Source: Vibrio algarum (lineage in GTDB: Bacteria > Pseudomonadota > Gammaproteobacteria > Enterobacterales > Vibrionaceae). Taken from it: 64,000 nucleotides of DNA. A model generated the notes under the pieces. The model worked only from the letters and a program-made list of their open reading frames with translations. It was not told the origin of the DNA and did no database searches. The stretch covers positions 1 to 64,000 of the forward strand of contig NZ_JAQLOI010000003.1 in assembly GCF_028204155.1 (NCBI RefSeq), given 5' to 3'. This document shows positions 26,173 through 34,362 of this stretch, in pieces. How positions within the stretch are numbered: position 1 is the stretch's first letter; every line of letters starts with the position of its first letter. The translations under genes were made by a program, and so were the position numbers.

Positions 26173-26568
26173 ATGACAGCCATTACAGAACTAGACGTAC
26201 TATTAAAAACAATGTCACCAGAATTAGTTACCGGCGACTACGTGTTTTGTACCACCCAAGGTGGCATCTCTGACTACCTTCCACTCGATCCCATAGCGAC
26301 ATTTCGCGAAAGTGAAGGCCTTACCTTAGTATTAGATAAACAAAATGCAGTTCAAGCGAGTCTAGAATTCGACGAAATATTTAGCCTAATTACCTTAACC
26401 GTCCACTCAAGTTTAGAGGCTGTTGGTCTTACCGCTGCTGTCGCAAATAAACTCGCGTCACGTGGTATTAGCGCTAACGTTATTGCCGCTTATTATCACG
26501 ACCATATTTTTGTACAGAAAGAAAAAGCGGAATTAGCGCTCGATGCCTTGAACGAGTTTGCGTCTTAA
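26173..26568 (+). CDS. ACT-domain protein
   Basis: A 131-residue cytoplasmic protein made of two ACT-like halves: residues about 1-65 (TTQGGISDYLPLDPIATFRESEGLTLVLD) and about 66-131 (FSLITLTVHSSLEAVGLTAAVANKLASRGISANVIAAYYHDHIFV), the latter matching ACT_7-type domains. ACT domains bind amino acids; no enzyme is attached. The ATG at 26173 is chosen over 26134 because AAAGGA lies just before it. Its partner is unknown. Confidence 0.85.
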   Translation: MTAITELDVLLKTMSPELVTGDYVFCTTQGGISDYLPLDPIATFRESEGLTLVLDKQNAVQASLEFDEIFSLITLTVHSSLEAVGLTAAVANKLASRGISANVIAAYYHDHIFVQKEKAELALDALNEFAS

Positions 26569-26692
26569 CTCTGTATCTGAGGTACATTTCTGTTCACTTA
26601 ATTTTTCGTCAGAGATAAGAATTATATAAATCATGGATTTTTTGCATTTATCTTCTGACGCCATAGGTTTCGACACACTGATTATGGAGTAG

Positions 26693-27715
26693 CTATTTAA
26701 TTGACAATAAATCCATTAATTTTGGTAGAGCGGATACAGATGGCAGTACGTCTTCTTTCAACCCTGCATTGAATCTGCTCTCAAAATAGGAGTTACGAGA
26801 TGTCCAACTTTTAGAGTCGATGTGTTTCCCTACAAGCACATTGTTTTTAACATTCATATCTAATGGAACGTTTTTATTATCATTTTTAGGTAATCCAATA
26901 AACTCGTTTCCTTTTTCTCGTTCCATAATAATAAGGCTATCTTCAACAGTGACACTATTTTGTCTTCCTGTTTCTAATTTTTCTAATCCAAAACCAATAA
27001 CCTGCCTGTTTTTAGTCGTCTTGCTCTGATGTAATATTGAATTTTCGATAATCAATACTCCACCATTAGGAATATCAATCAGTCGACTATCATCACCATT
27101 ACCAGATGAAATTAACGTGTTTCTAATAGTGTTTTTTTTAGAACGAGATTTAATAGAGTGCCCTTGGCTAACTGTGGATGAAAAGGTGGAATCCTCAACC
27201 AAAAGCTCAGCACCGTTGGTATAGATACCGTGTGCTCTACCTTTGAACCCTAATCGTTCAAAGCGACTATGTTGAATAACCAAACGACCATCATTGCTAG
27301 CTTCAAGTATCCCTTGTTGACTATCGTGGAAATAAACTCCAACAACAGTAAGGTTCTCTCCTTCATGTCTGATACATGAGCCGTTGTTAGAGGATACTCT
27401 AATTTCACTGCATTCAATATTCTCTATGGTTATATTATCGCCAGATGTAATAATTGCAGCTTTACCCTCTATTGCTGCATTAACAAAGTGCGTCTCCTTC
27501 CCTCCTGATAATACGACATTATTGTGCTTTATTTCTAAGCCATTCGTATAGATCCCAGGTCCTAAGTAGACAGTGCTCCCATCGACAATGTGCTTCTCTG
27601 CCTCTTTGAAACTATAAACAGTTAACCCATCGACCACAATTTCATTTTCTATTAACGATTGAGAGTAAGATGGAATATGAAAAATAAAAAAACAAATGAA
27701 CATTATTCGTGACAT
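26693..27715 (-). CDS. Secreted right-handed parallel beta-helix protein
   Basis: A 340-residue protein with a hydrophobic signal peptide (MSRIMFICFFIFHIPSYSQS) and repeated Asn-rich turns spaced by about 22-25 residues, such as NNVVLSGG, DNITIENIECS, ENLTVVGVYFHDS, GRLVIQHSRFE, AELLVEDSTF and GVLIIENSILHQS. These make a right-handed beta-helix as in pectate-lyase-like and polysaccharide-processing proteins. No catalytic set can be assigned. Its AT-rich composition and lack of operon partners hint at acquisition by transfer. Periplasmic or secreted. Confidence 0.8.
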   Translation of the reverse strand: MSRIMFICFFIFHIPSYSQSLIENEIVVDGLTVYSFKEAEKHIVDGSTVYLGPGIYTNGLEIKHNNVVLSGGKETHFVNAAIEGKAAIITSGDNITIENIECSEIRVSSNNGSCIRHEGENLTVVGVYFHDSQQGILEASNDGRLVIQHSRFERLGFKGRAHGIYTNGAELLVEDSTFSSTVSQGHSIKSRSKKNTIRNTLISSGNGDDSRLIDIPNGGVLIIENSILHQSKTTKNRQVIGFGLEKLETGRQNSVTVEDSLIIMEREKGNEFIGLPKNDNKNVPLDMNVKNNVLVGKHIDSKSWTSRNSYFESRFNAGLKEDVLPSVSALPKLMDLLSIK

Positions 27716-27974
27716 AGATATATTTCCTTATAAAATCTATTAAAATCTCATGTGATTATATTATACCAATGGAATATTCAGAAACTCGTAGACATTTTAC
27801 AGACTCATGATGGGGCTGACTCATACAACTTGGCATCATACTATCAACGTAGAAAGACGCTTTATTTGATTGTAGAGCATTGCGATATAATCAAACAGAA
27901 CGTCGCGCGGCATTATTCGCGTTTTAAATAACCGTTTCTTGATTTTCTCTTCCTTTAGACTGTTGATTAACGAT

Positions 27975-28874
27975 TCAGCAACCAACATCCCAACTATTTT
28001 CTTTGAAATAGTCATCAAAAAAATCTATCAACGCACGAACCGTTGGCGATAGATGTTTTCGGGAAGGATAAAGCACATAAATGTCAAGATCTAGGGGTTG
28101 CCAGTTTCCTAGTACTTGAATAAGTTTACCACTCTCTATAAGCGGGTTAACTAGATAGGTCGGTTGCATCGCTATACCAGCACCATGTACCGCCGCTTGC
28201 ATTAAAGCAGTAGCTTCATTGGCAGTCAAACGACAGTTTACTTCGATCGATTCGCGCTTTTTACCTTGAACTAAATGCCAAACATGACGCTCAAAATGGT
28301 TATAACCCAAACATTGATGGCGGGTAAGGTCTTCAGGATTATCGATGATAGAGTTCTGATTCAAGTAATCAGAACTGGCTACTAAAGCGGAATGACATTT
28401 TGCTATAGGTTTACCCGTTAATGAAGGGTCAGGAGCTGACGCAATACGGATTGCAAGATCAATGCGACTTTTTACTAAATCGGCTTCGCTATCTTGTAGA
28501 TCAATATCAATAGCCACCTTAGGATGTAAATTCATAAAGGTGCTCACTGCTGCCATTAAGCGCGAATGCCCAAAAGACATACTCGTTGCAATACGCACTG
28601 AGCCACTAAGCTCGTTGCTCGGTTTTATTAAGCTGACCATTCTATCACCAGCATCAACCCACTGCTCTACATCATCGAGACACTGAGCACCTATATTTGT
28701 TAGTGACACTTTCCTAGTCGTTCGATGTAATAGTCGTGCGTCAAGCCACGCTTCCATCGCTTCTATGTATCTTGTCACCATCGGCCGAGACATATTCAGC
28801 CTCTCAGAAGTCGCAGTAAAACTCCCTGTATGGGCAACATCAACGAACACTTTTGCAGCCGTCACTTTATCCAT
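27975..28874 (-). CDS. LysR-family transcriptional regulator
   Basis: A 299-residue LysR protein: N-terminal winged HTH (AKVFVDVAHTGSFTATSERLNMSRPMVTRYI, spread over about residues 7-37) and a LysR substrate-binding domain (about 90-295). The start at 28874 (MDKVTAAKVF) is the family-typical one; the frame extends to 28943 but the extra residues are atypical. It is divergent from the Vmh-like and DsbA-like pair and probably controls them. The effector is unknown. Confidence 0.93.
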   Translation of the reverse strand: MDKVTAAKVFVDVAHTGSFTATSERLNMSRPMVTRYIEAMEAWLDARLLHRTTRKVSLTNIGAQCLDDVEQWVDAGDRMVSLIKPSNELSGSVRIATSMSFGHSRLMAAVSTFMNLHPKVAIDIDLQDSEADLVKSRIDLAIRIASAPDPSLTGKPIAKCHSALVASSDYLNQNSIIDNPEDLTRHQCLGYNHFERHVWHLVQGKKRESIEVNCRLTANEATALMQAAVHGAGIAMQPTYLVNPLIESGKLIQVLGNWQPLDLDIYVLYPSRKHLSPTVRALIDFFDDYFKENSWDVGC

Positions 28875-28997
28875 TGCTTGCCATCCATTATTTGTTCGAA
28901 ATAAGAAACAATGTTGCACATTATTACCTATATATTCGAACAACTCAATTAGTTAAACTTCTCCTGCTCTAAAAAACAACTGACTTAGGAATTAACA

Positions 28998-29864
28998 ATG
29001 AAAAAATTCACTCTTTTAGCTACATCCCTTTTATTGGCGACTTCGGCTATCGCGGCAGACATAAATCCACTAACACTAAAAGTGTATAACGCCGACCCTG
29101 CAAGCTTCAGCGTTAACTCAACTCTAGTCTACGGCGAATCAGAAGCCGTCATTGTCGATGCTGGTTTTACGAAAGCCGACGCACTCAGAATTGCTGCTAA
29201 CGTCTTGGATTCAGGTAGAAAACTAACTATTATTTTTGTAAGCCAGGCAGACCCAGATTATTACTTTGGTGTAGAGACATTAAAACAGTTTTTCCCAGAC
29301 GCTAAAGTACTGGCGACGCCAGAAGTACGTCGTATCATCGAGAAGAAAATGGCGATGAAATTGAAAGTATGGGCACCGAAAATGGGTACCAATGCACCAA
29401 TGAAACCTGTTCTTCCTGAGGAGTATGCTCTGTCGTCTTTTTCTATCGAAGGACACGAAGTAGAAATAAAAGGAACAGAGGGTGTACTTGCTCATCGCCC
29501 TTACTTATGGATTCCTTCCCAAAAGACTATCTTAGGCAACGTTGCGGTATTTGGTGGACTACATGCATGGACTGCCGATACGCAAACCCAACCACAGCTC
29601 GATGCATGGACAGCGCAATTAAATGAGATGCTTGCGCTCGATCCAGAGGTTGTTATACCTGGACACATGGAGGCTGGCACCTCACTGGATGCAAGTACTA
29701 TTAAGCATACAGCAGAGTACCTAACGACATTTGCAACGGCTAAAGCTAACAGTAAAGATAGCAACGAACTTATCAATAAAATGATGACAAGTTACCCTTC
29801 AAGCAAAGTACCTCTTGCACTAGGCATTGGTGCTAAGGTTCATATGGGAGAAATGAAATGGTAA
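28998..29864 (+). CDS. Vmh-type MBL-fold hydrolase with altered metal motif, exported
   Basis: A 288-residue metallo-beta-lactamase-fold protein with a signal peptide (MKKFTLLATSLLLATSAIAA). The strand YGESEAVIVDAGFTKADALRI and the PGHMEAG motif are present, but the usual THxHxDH is SQADPDYY: all three of its His positions are replaced (Gln, Asp, Tyr). That change argues against a standard dizinc site. It is the first gene of a pair that overlaps the DsbA-like gene by seven bases and faces a LysR regulator. Function unknown; periplasmic. Confidence 0.86.
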   Translation: MKKFTLLATSLLLATSAIAADINPLTLKVYNADPASFSVNSTLVYGESEAVIVDAGFTKADALRIAANVLDSGRKLTIIFVSQADPDYYFGVETLKQFFPDAKVLATPEVRRIIEKKMAMKLKVWAPKMGTNAPMKPVLPEEYALSSFSIEGHEVEIKGTEGVLAHRPYLWIPSQKTILGNVAVFGGLHAWTADTQTQPQLDAWTAQLNEMLALDPEVVIPGHMEAGTSLDASTIKHTAEYLTTFATAKANSKDSNELINKMMTSYPSSKVPLALGIGAKVHMGEMKW

Positions 29865-30484
29865 AGATACATTATTTTTATGACCCTATGTGTGGTTGGT
29901 GTTTTGGAGCAACATCTCTGATGGAAGCGGTAAATGCACATGAAAGCATTGATCTTGAAATGCACCCTGGCGGTATGATTCAACGACGCGAAATGGACCC
30001 TTCCTTTCGTCAAATGGTATTGAGTCATGATAAGAAAATAGAAGCTTTAACAGGGCAAAAATTTGGACAATCGTATAAAGATAGAGTCACCAGTGAACAG
30101 TCCGTCATTCTAGACTCTTATATCACTGCAAAAGCGGTGGCCGCAGCACAAAGTGTTTCTAAAGCTGGGTTTGCAATGTTAAAAGGTATTCAAACAGCGC
30201 ACTTCCAAAAAGGGTTGGATGTAAGCTCGCTTGATACACTCAAACTCATAGTAACTGAACTAAAGATCGATGATTCTCGTTGGCACGAGGTAATGGCTAA
30301 TAAAGACACAAATATAACCTCACTGATTTCAGAAAGTCAGGCACTTATGCAGCAATGGCAGGTTCAAGGATTTCCAACACTAATTTTAGAAACCGAAAAA
30401 GGACTAAAACGAGTACCGCATACCCAGTTTTATAATAAACTCGAGGATTGGGATCTCGCGCTAAAAGCATTGACTGAATCTTAA
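29858..30484 (+). CDS. DsbA/FrnE-like thioredoxin-fold protein
   Basis: A 208-residue thioredoxin-fold protein with YDPMCGWCFG, i.e. a CGWC redox motif (Cys12 and Cys15), a helical insertion, and the cis-Pro segment QVQGFPTLILETEKG near residues 165-180. No signal peptide is present, so it is cytoplasmic, unlike DsbA. The FrnE subgroup is linked to oxidative stress. It overlaps the upstream MBL-fold gene by seven bases. Confidence 0.88.
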   Translation: MVKIHYFYDPMCGWCFGATSLMEAVNAHESIDLEMHPGGMIQRREMDPSFRQMVLSHDKKIEALTGQKFGQSYKDRVTSEQSVILDSYITAKAVAAAQSVSKAGFAMLKGIQTAHFQKGLDVSSLDTLKLIVTELKIDDSRWHEVMANKDTNITSLISESQALMQQWQVQGFPTLILETEKGLKRVPHTQFYNKLEDWDLALKALTES

Positions 30485-30728
30485 AAAACCAGATTTATGC
30501 CATACGATAGAAAGTCTACTTTATGGCATATCATGTTTTTCTATTTTTCTTTAGCCTAGAAAAATTCACTCTATTTACGACACTCTTGAACATCAAATTT
30601 AATAAATCTCACACATTAATTCTTATATTTCATAATAATAAAGCCTGAACCCGATGAACCATGATTTGATCAGTGACTAGGTGCGTAATCAAGAGTAGTA
30701 TTATTTCTCTTTATGAAACGGAGTTAAC

Positions 30729-31784
30729 ATGGAACGTATTCGGCTCACTCAATATAGTCACGGCGCTGGTTGTGGTTGTAAAATTTCGCCTCAAGTCCTC
30801 GATACTATTCTTAAAACTCAGATAACTCCATTTAACGACCCCAACCTGCTGGTCGGTAATGAAAGTAAAGATGATGCAGCTGTTTACGATCTCGGCAACG
30901 GCACAGCCATCGTTAGCACGACGGATTTTTTTATGCCCATCGTAGACGACCCCTATGACTTCGGTCGTATTGCGGCCACAAACGCGATCAGTGATATTTA
31001 CGCCATGGGTGGAAAACCCATTATGGCTATCGCGATTTTAGGTTGGCCAATTAACATTCTCGCACCAGAAATCGCCCAGAAAGTCATTGAAGGTGGCAGA
31101 GCAGTCTGCGCTGAAGCCGGTATTTCTCTTGCAGGCGGACATTCTATTGATGCACCTGAACCGATATTTGGGTTAGCCGTTACGGGAACTGTCGACACAG
31201 CCAGAGTCAAACGCAATAATAAAGCCGAAAGTGACTGTGAACTTTATCTAACCAAACCTTTAGGTATAGGTGTACTAACCACAGCAGAAAAACAAGCTAA
31301 GCTAAGCGAAAAACATCAGGGTTTAGCAAGAGACTGGATGTGCAAGCTCAACAAGGTTGGCGCTGATTTTGCCAATATTGACGCGGTAAAAGCAATGACA
31401 GATGTTACCGGCTTTGGTTTACTTGGGCATCTGAGTGAAATCTGCGAAGGGAGTAGGCTTAAGGCAGAAATAACCTTTGCTAACATTCCAACGCTTCCTG
31501 GGGTGTTCGACTATATTGCTCAGGGGTGTGTTCCGGGTGGGACTCAAAGAAATTTTGATAGTTACGGTGATAAAATAGGCACAATCAACGAAAAACAAAA
31601 GGCGATTCTGTGCGATCCACAAACCTCTGGTGGTTTACTGCTCGCAGTTTCACAAGAAGGTAAACAGTCCGTCACTACCTTAGCTAAAGAACACGGGATA
31701 GAACTTGTTTCAATCGGCAAGTTGTATCACCAATCGACCGACTCAGACAATCAAAATCTTCACGCGTTAATTGAGGTTATTTGA
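30729..31784 (+). CDS. selD: Selenide, water dikinase (selenophosphate synthetase)
   Basis: A 351-residue SelD. The glycine-rich N-terminus SHGAGCGCKISP carries the catalytic Cys15/Cys17 and Lys18; Cys is encoded where some organisms use selenocysteine. ATP-site segments KDDAAVYDLGNG and STTDFFMPIVDDPYDFGRIAATNA-like sequence follow, then AGGHSIDAPEPIFG. It makes selenophosphate from selenide and ATP for selenouridine and, where present, selenocysteine. It is coupled to mnmH, which uses selenophosphate; no selA or selB is in the window. Confidence 0.97.
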   Translation: MERIRLTQYSHGAGCGCKISPQVLDTILKTQITPFNDPNLLVGNESKDDAAVYDLGNGTAIVSTTDFFMPIVDDPYDFGRIAATNAISDIYAMGGKPIMAIAILGWPINILAPEIAQKVIEGGRAVCAEAGISLAGGHSIDAPEPIFGLAVTGTVDTARVKRNNKAESDCELYLTKPLGIGVLTTAEKQAKLSEKHQGLARDWMCKLNKVGADFANIDAVKAMTDVTGFGLLGHLSEICEGSRLKAEITFANIPTLPGVFDYIAQGCVPGGTQRNFDSYGDKIGTINEKQKAILCDPQTSGGLLLAVSQEGKQSVTTLAKEHGIELVSIGKLYHQSTDSDNQNLHALIEVI

Positions 31785-32872
31785 TGCCACGTAATAATAG
31801 CCACGATTACAAAGCTCTGTTTGTCAATGATACACCGTTACTCGATACACGTGCACCTATAGAATTTAATCAAGGCGCTTTTCCTCTGTCCCAAAACATT
31901 CCGTTGATGACGGACGATGAACGAGCAGCCGTTGGGACTTGCTACAAGCAGCAAGGGCAAAGCAAAGCTATCAGGCTAGGTCACCAATTGGTTAATGGTG
32001 CAGTAAAAGCACAACGAGTCGCTCAGTGGCAACGCTTTTGTAATTCCAATCCAGACGGCTACCTATACTGCTTTCGCGGTGGAATGCGATCACAAATTAC
32101 TCAGCAGTGGCTTAAAGAAGTCGGTATTGACTACCCTTTTATTACTGGTGGTTATAAAGCCCTGCGTCGATACTTAATCGATAACATCGAAATCGGTGCC
32201 GCAATGCCAAGCGTCGTCATCGGCGGAAACACCGGTTGTGGTAAAACAGACCTTATTAAGTCTCTTCAAAATGGCATAGATATAGAAGGTGCTGCACACC
32301 ATCGCGGTTCTTCTTTTGGACAATATGTTACTCAGCAACGAACACAGATTAACTTTGAGAATCAACTCGCTATTCAAATAGTTAAAAAGCTTGAAAATCG
32401 TTGTCAACGATTTGTTTTTGAAGATGAAGGGAAAACCATCGGATGTGCTTCGTTACCTACCGCGATAAGAAATGCTATAAACCAATCAGATATGGTCGTT
32501 ATTGCAGATTCTCTGGATGTTCGACTTGAACGATTGATTGATGAATATATCGTCAAGATGCAACGCGAACATATCCAACGTTTTGGTGAGGAACTAGGAT
32601 GGACAAAGTTTTCTGACTACCTAGCTCAAGGCCTGTTTAAAATACGCAGAAGATTAGGACTTGAACGGTATGCTAGCCTTGTTCAAATTCAACAGAATGC
32701 TATAGACATAATGCAAAGCTCTGGAACCATTACTCAACACGCTGATTGGTTAGTACCTTTGCTAGAGCAGTATTATGACCCTATGTACGAATACCAACTA
32801 AATAAAAAATCGGCACGCATTATTTTCAAAGGCAGCCACAAAGAAGTTGCGCAATGGCTAGAACCTACTTAA
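31784..32872 (+). CDS. mnmH: tRNA 2-selenouridine synthase
   Basis: A 362-residue protein with an N-terminal rhodanese domain (about 10-135; catalytic Cys in YCFRGGMRS) and a C-terminal P-loop domain (Walker A GGNTGCGKTD near residue 148). It replaces sulfur by selenium in 2-thiouridine at tRNA position 34 using selenophosphate. The ATG at 31784 shares its A with the selD stop (TGATG), so translation is coupled. A TTG one codon upstream is possible but unneeded. Confidence 0.96.
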   Translation: MPRNNSHDYKALFVNDTPLLDTRAPIEFNQGAFPLSQNIPLMTDDERAAVGTCYKQQGQSKAIRLGHQLVNGAVKAQRVAQWQRFCNSNPDGYLYCFRGGMRSQITQQWLKEVGIDYPFITGGYKALRRYLIDNIEIGAAMPSVVIGGNTGCGKTDLIKSLQNGIDIEGAAHHRGSSFGQYVTQQRTQINFENQLAIQIVKKLENRCQRFVFEDEGKTIGCASLPTAIRNAINQSDMVVIADSLDVRLERLIDEYIVKMQREHIQRFGEELGWTKFSDYLAQGLFKIRRRLGLERYASLVQIQQNAIDIMQSSGTITQHADWLVPLLEQYYDPMYEYQLNKKSARIIFKGSHKEVAQWLEPT

Positions 32873-33435
32873 ACGAGCTATCCTCTTTTTACTTAACGTA
32901 GTTTCAAGTTACGTATCTTACTATTACTTGATGCCATAACCATTAAATTTGGAGACTTTATGAATCTAGGTAAACCAAAATCTTCGAAAGTATATTCTAT
33001 TGCAACATTCCTTTACTTATTAACCCATACATCCCAACCACATATTTAACTTCGATCTCTCAAATTCTTTTATTCATTCTGTCAATGTCGCGTAAAAACG
33101 TATCTACGAGCCATTTTATTATTTTTTTATTATGTTTTTTCTAAAATAACCACTAAAAAAACCGCCAATTATTCTCATTTAAGCACTTTTTGACATTCAT
33201 CACATAATCTATAAGTACATGATAAGTAAATACATAAAATTTATATCAGTTTAAATTATGTGTTTTTATACTTTTATTAGTGCCAAATATTCCATAATCA
33301 ATGGACTACGCGGCTATTTACTACACAGACGTACAGCATAATAATACATCCCGTCGGACGAGATGAAGAAGAGCTTATCTGTCCTAACTAAACACATCAG
33401 ATTTACCAAGTGAATTACTTACAAAGGACTACATA
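32873..33435. other. AT-rich intergenic region before the DUF3316 genes
   Basis: These 563 bases hold only one short frame (32960-33049). The stretch 33110-33290 is extremely AT-rich. An AAAGGA Shine-Dalgarno lies just before 33436. No terminator for mnmH was clear. Confidence 0.5.
32960..33049 (+). CDS. Possible 29-residue small protein
   Basis: The ATG has GGAG five bases upstream and the frame encodes a peptide with a basic N-terminus and a hydrophobic stretch (YSIATFLYLL). It could be a small membrane peptide or the relic of a transporter start. Only the ribosome-binding site and hydropathy support it. Confidence 0.28.
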   Translation: MNLGKPKSSKVYSIATFLYLLTHTSQPHI

Positions 33436-33774
33436 ATGACAAAATTAATTGCTGTTACTGCCGGACTACTCGTTGCTTCTTCTGCATTTGCATCTGTACA
33501 TACAACTTACAACGAAACATCTGTAACGACTTCAACTTATCTAACTAAAGCAGAGGCATATGATGCTGGTTTTGATATTGCAGAGTCTCTTCAATCAATG
33601 ACACAAAGCCAACTTCGCAGTGAGTTACCAAGCTTTACACAGAGCAGAGTACGCAATATTGCACTTGAAGGAACGGAAGTAAAAGTAGAAGAAATCGCAG
33701 CCAATCGAGGTGACATTCAATACCGTGCGGTTGTTGATATAGATTACAGATTTGACGCTAAAGAAAGAAACTAA
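33436..33774 (+). CDS. DUF3316 exported protein, copy 1
   Basis: A 112-residue periplasmic protein with a signal peptide ending AFA (residues 1-19), then about 93 residues that repeat the pattern of its downstream neighbour: KAEAYDAGFDIAESLQ, LRSELPSF and RGDIQYRAVVDIDYRFDAKER. It matches the Vibrio family DUF3316, of unknown role. AAAGGA lies upstream. The tandem arrangement with the gene at 33837 suggests duplication. Confidence 0.87.
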   Translation: MTKLIAVTAGLLVASSAFASVHTTYNETSVTTSTYLTKAEAYDAGFDIAESLQSMTQSQLRSELPSFTQSRVRNIALEGTEVKVEEIAANRGDIQYRAVVDIDYRFDAKERN

Positions 33775-33836
33775 ACATCCTCAATGTCTATTCAGAACAA
33801 ACATTTAAACAATTATCCAATTGGAAGGTACATAAA

Positions 33837-34175
33837 ATGAAAAAAATTATCACTCTTGCTGCAGGTTTATTAGTTACTTCTACAACATTCGCATCAATTC
33901 ATACTACGCACAGCCAAACTTCTATCGAATCTGCATCTTATCAAACTAAAGCAGAAGCACTAGAAGCCGGTTTCGATATCACAGATTCTCTACAAAGATT
34001 GTCTGTGGCCCAACTACGTAGTGAGTTGCCTATTCAAACTTACAGTAAAGTCAGAGACATCACTATAGATGATACACAAGTGTCCGTAGAAGAGTTCGCG
34101 GTTGTTCGTGGCGACATCCAGTACCGTGCAGTAGTTAATGTAAATTACCACTTCGAAGCAAAAGAAAGAGACTAA
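33837..34175 (+). CDS. DUF3316 exported protein, copy 2
   Basis: The second 112-residue paralogue: signal peptide ending TFA, then KAEALEAGFDITDSLQ, LRSELPIQ and RGDIQYRAVVNVNYHFEAKER, aligned without gaps to copy 1. It starts 62 bases after copy 1 and the terminator at 34198 closes the pair. Function unknown. The two differ most in the middle segment, which suggests divergence after duplication rather than a recent copy. Confidence 0.87.
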   Translation: MKKIITLAAGLLVTSTTFASIHTTHSQTSIESASYQTKAEALEAGFDITDSLQRLSVAQLRSELPIQTYSKVRDITIDDTQVSVEEFAVVRGDIQYRAVVNVNYHFEAKERD

Positions 34176-34197
34176 TAGATTAGCTCGAAAAAGTACA

Positions 34198-34236
34198 AAA
34201 AAGCCAAGGGGCAAGGAACGCCTAATGGCTTTTTGT
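34198..34236 (+). terminator. Terminator after the DUF3316 pair
   Basis: AAAAAGCCA (34198-34206) pairs with TGGCTTTTT (34226-34234), with a partly paired loop, and ends in a T-run. Confidence 0.8.
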
Positions 34237-34362
34237 CTTTACGGTTATTAGCTAACTACCCTTCAAAGTTTGCGTATAGAATTATCATTTATAAGAAAGC
34301 GATATCTCATTCCTATTGTAATGCTATCATAAAGTTATTAGATAATTAGAGCTGTACCCTAA

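Noticed and set aside
27836..28018. 60-codon minus frame with slight resemblance to the N-terminus of IS4-type transposases
   Set aside because: It overlaps the LysR gene in another frame, the likeness is faint and no terminal inverted repeats or further transposase sequence were found.
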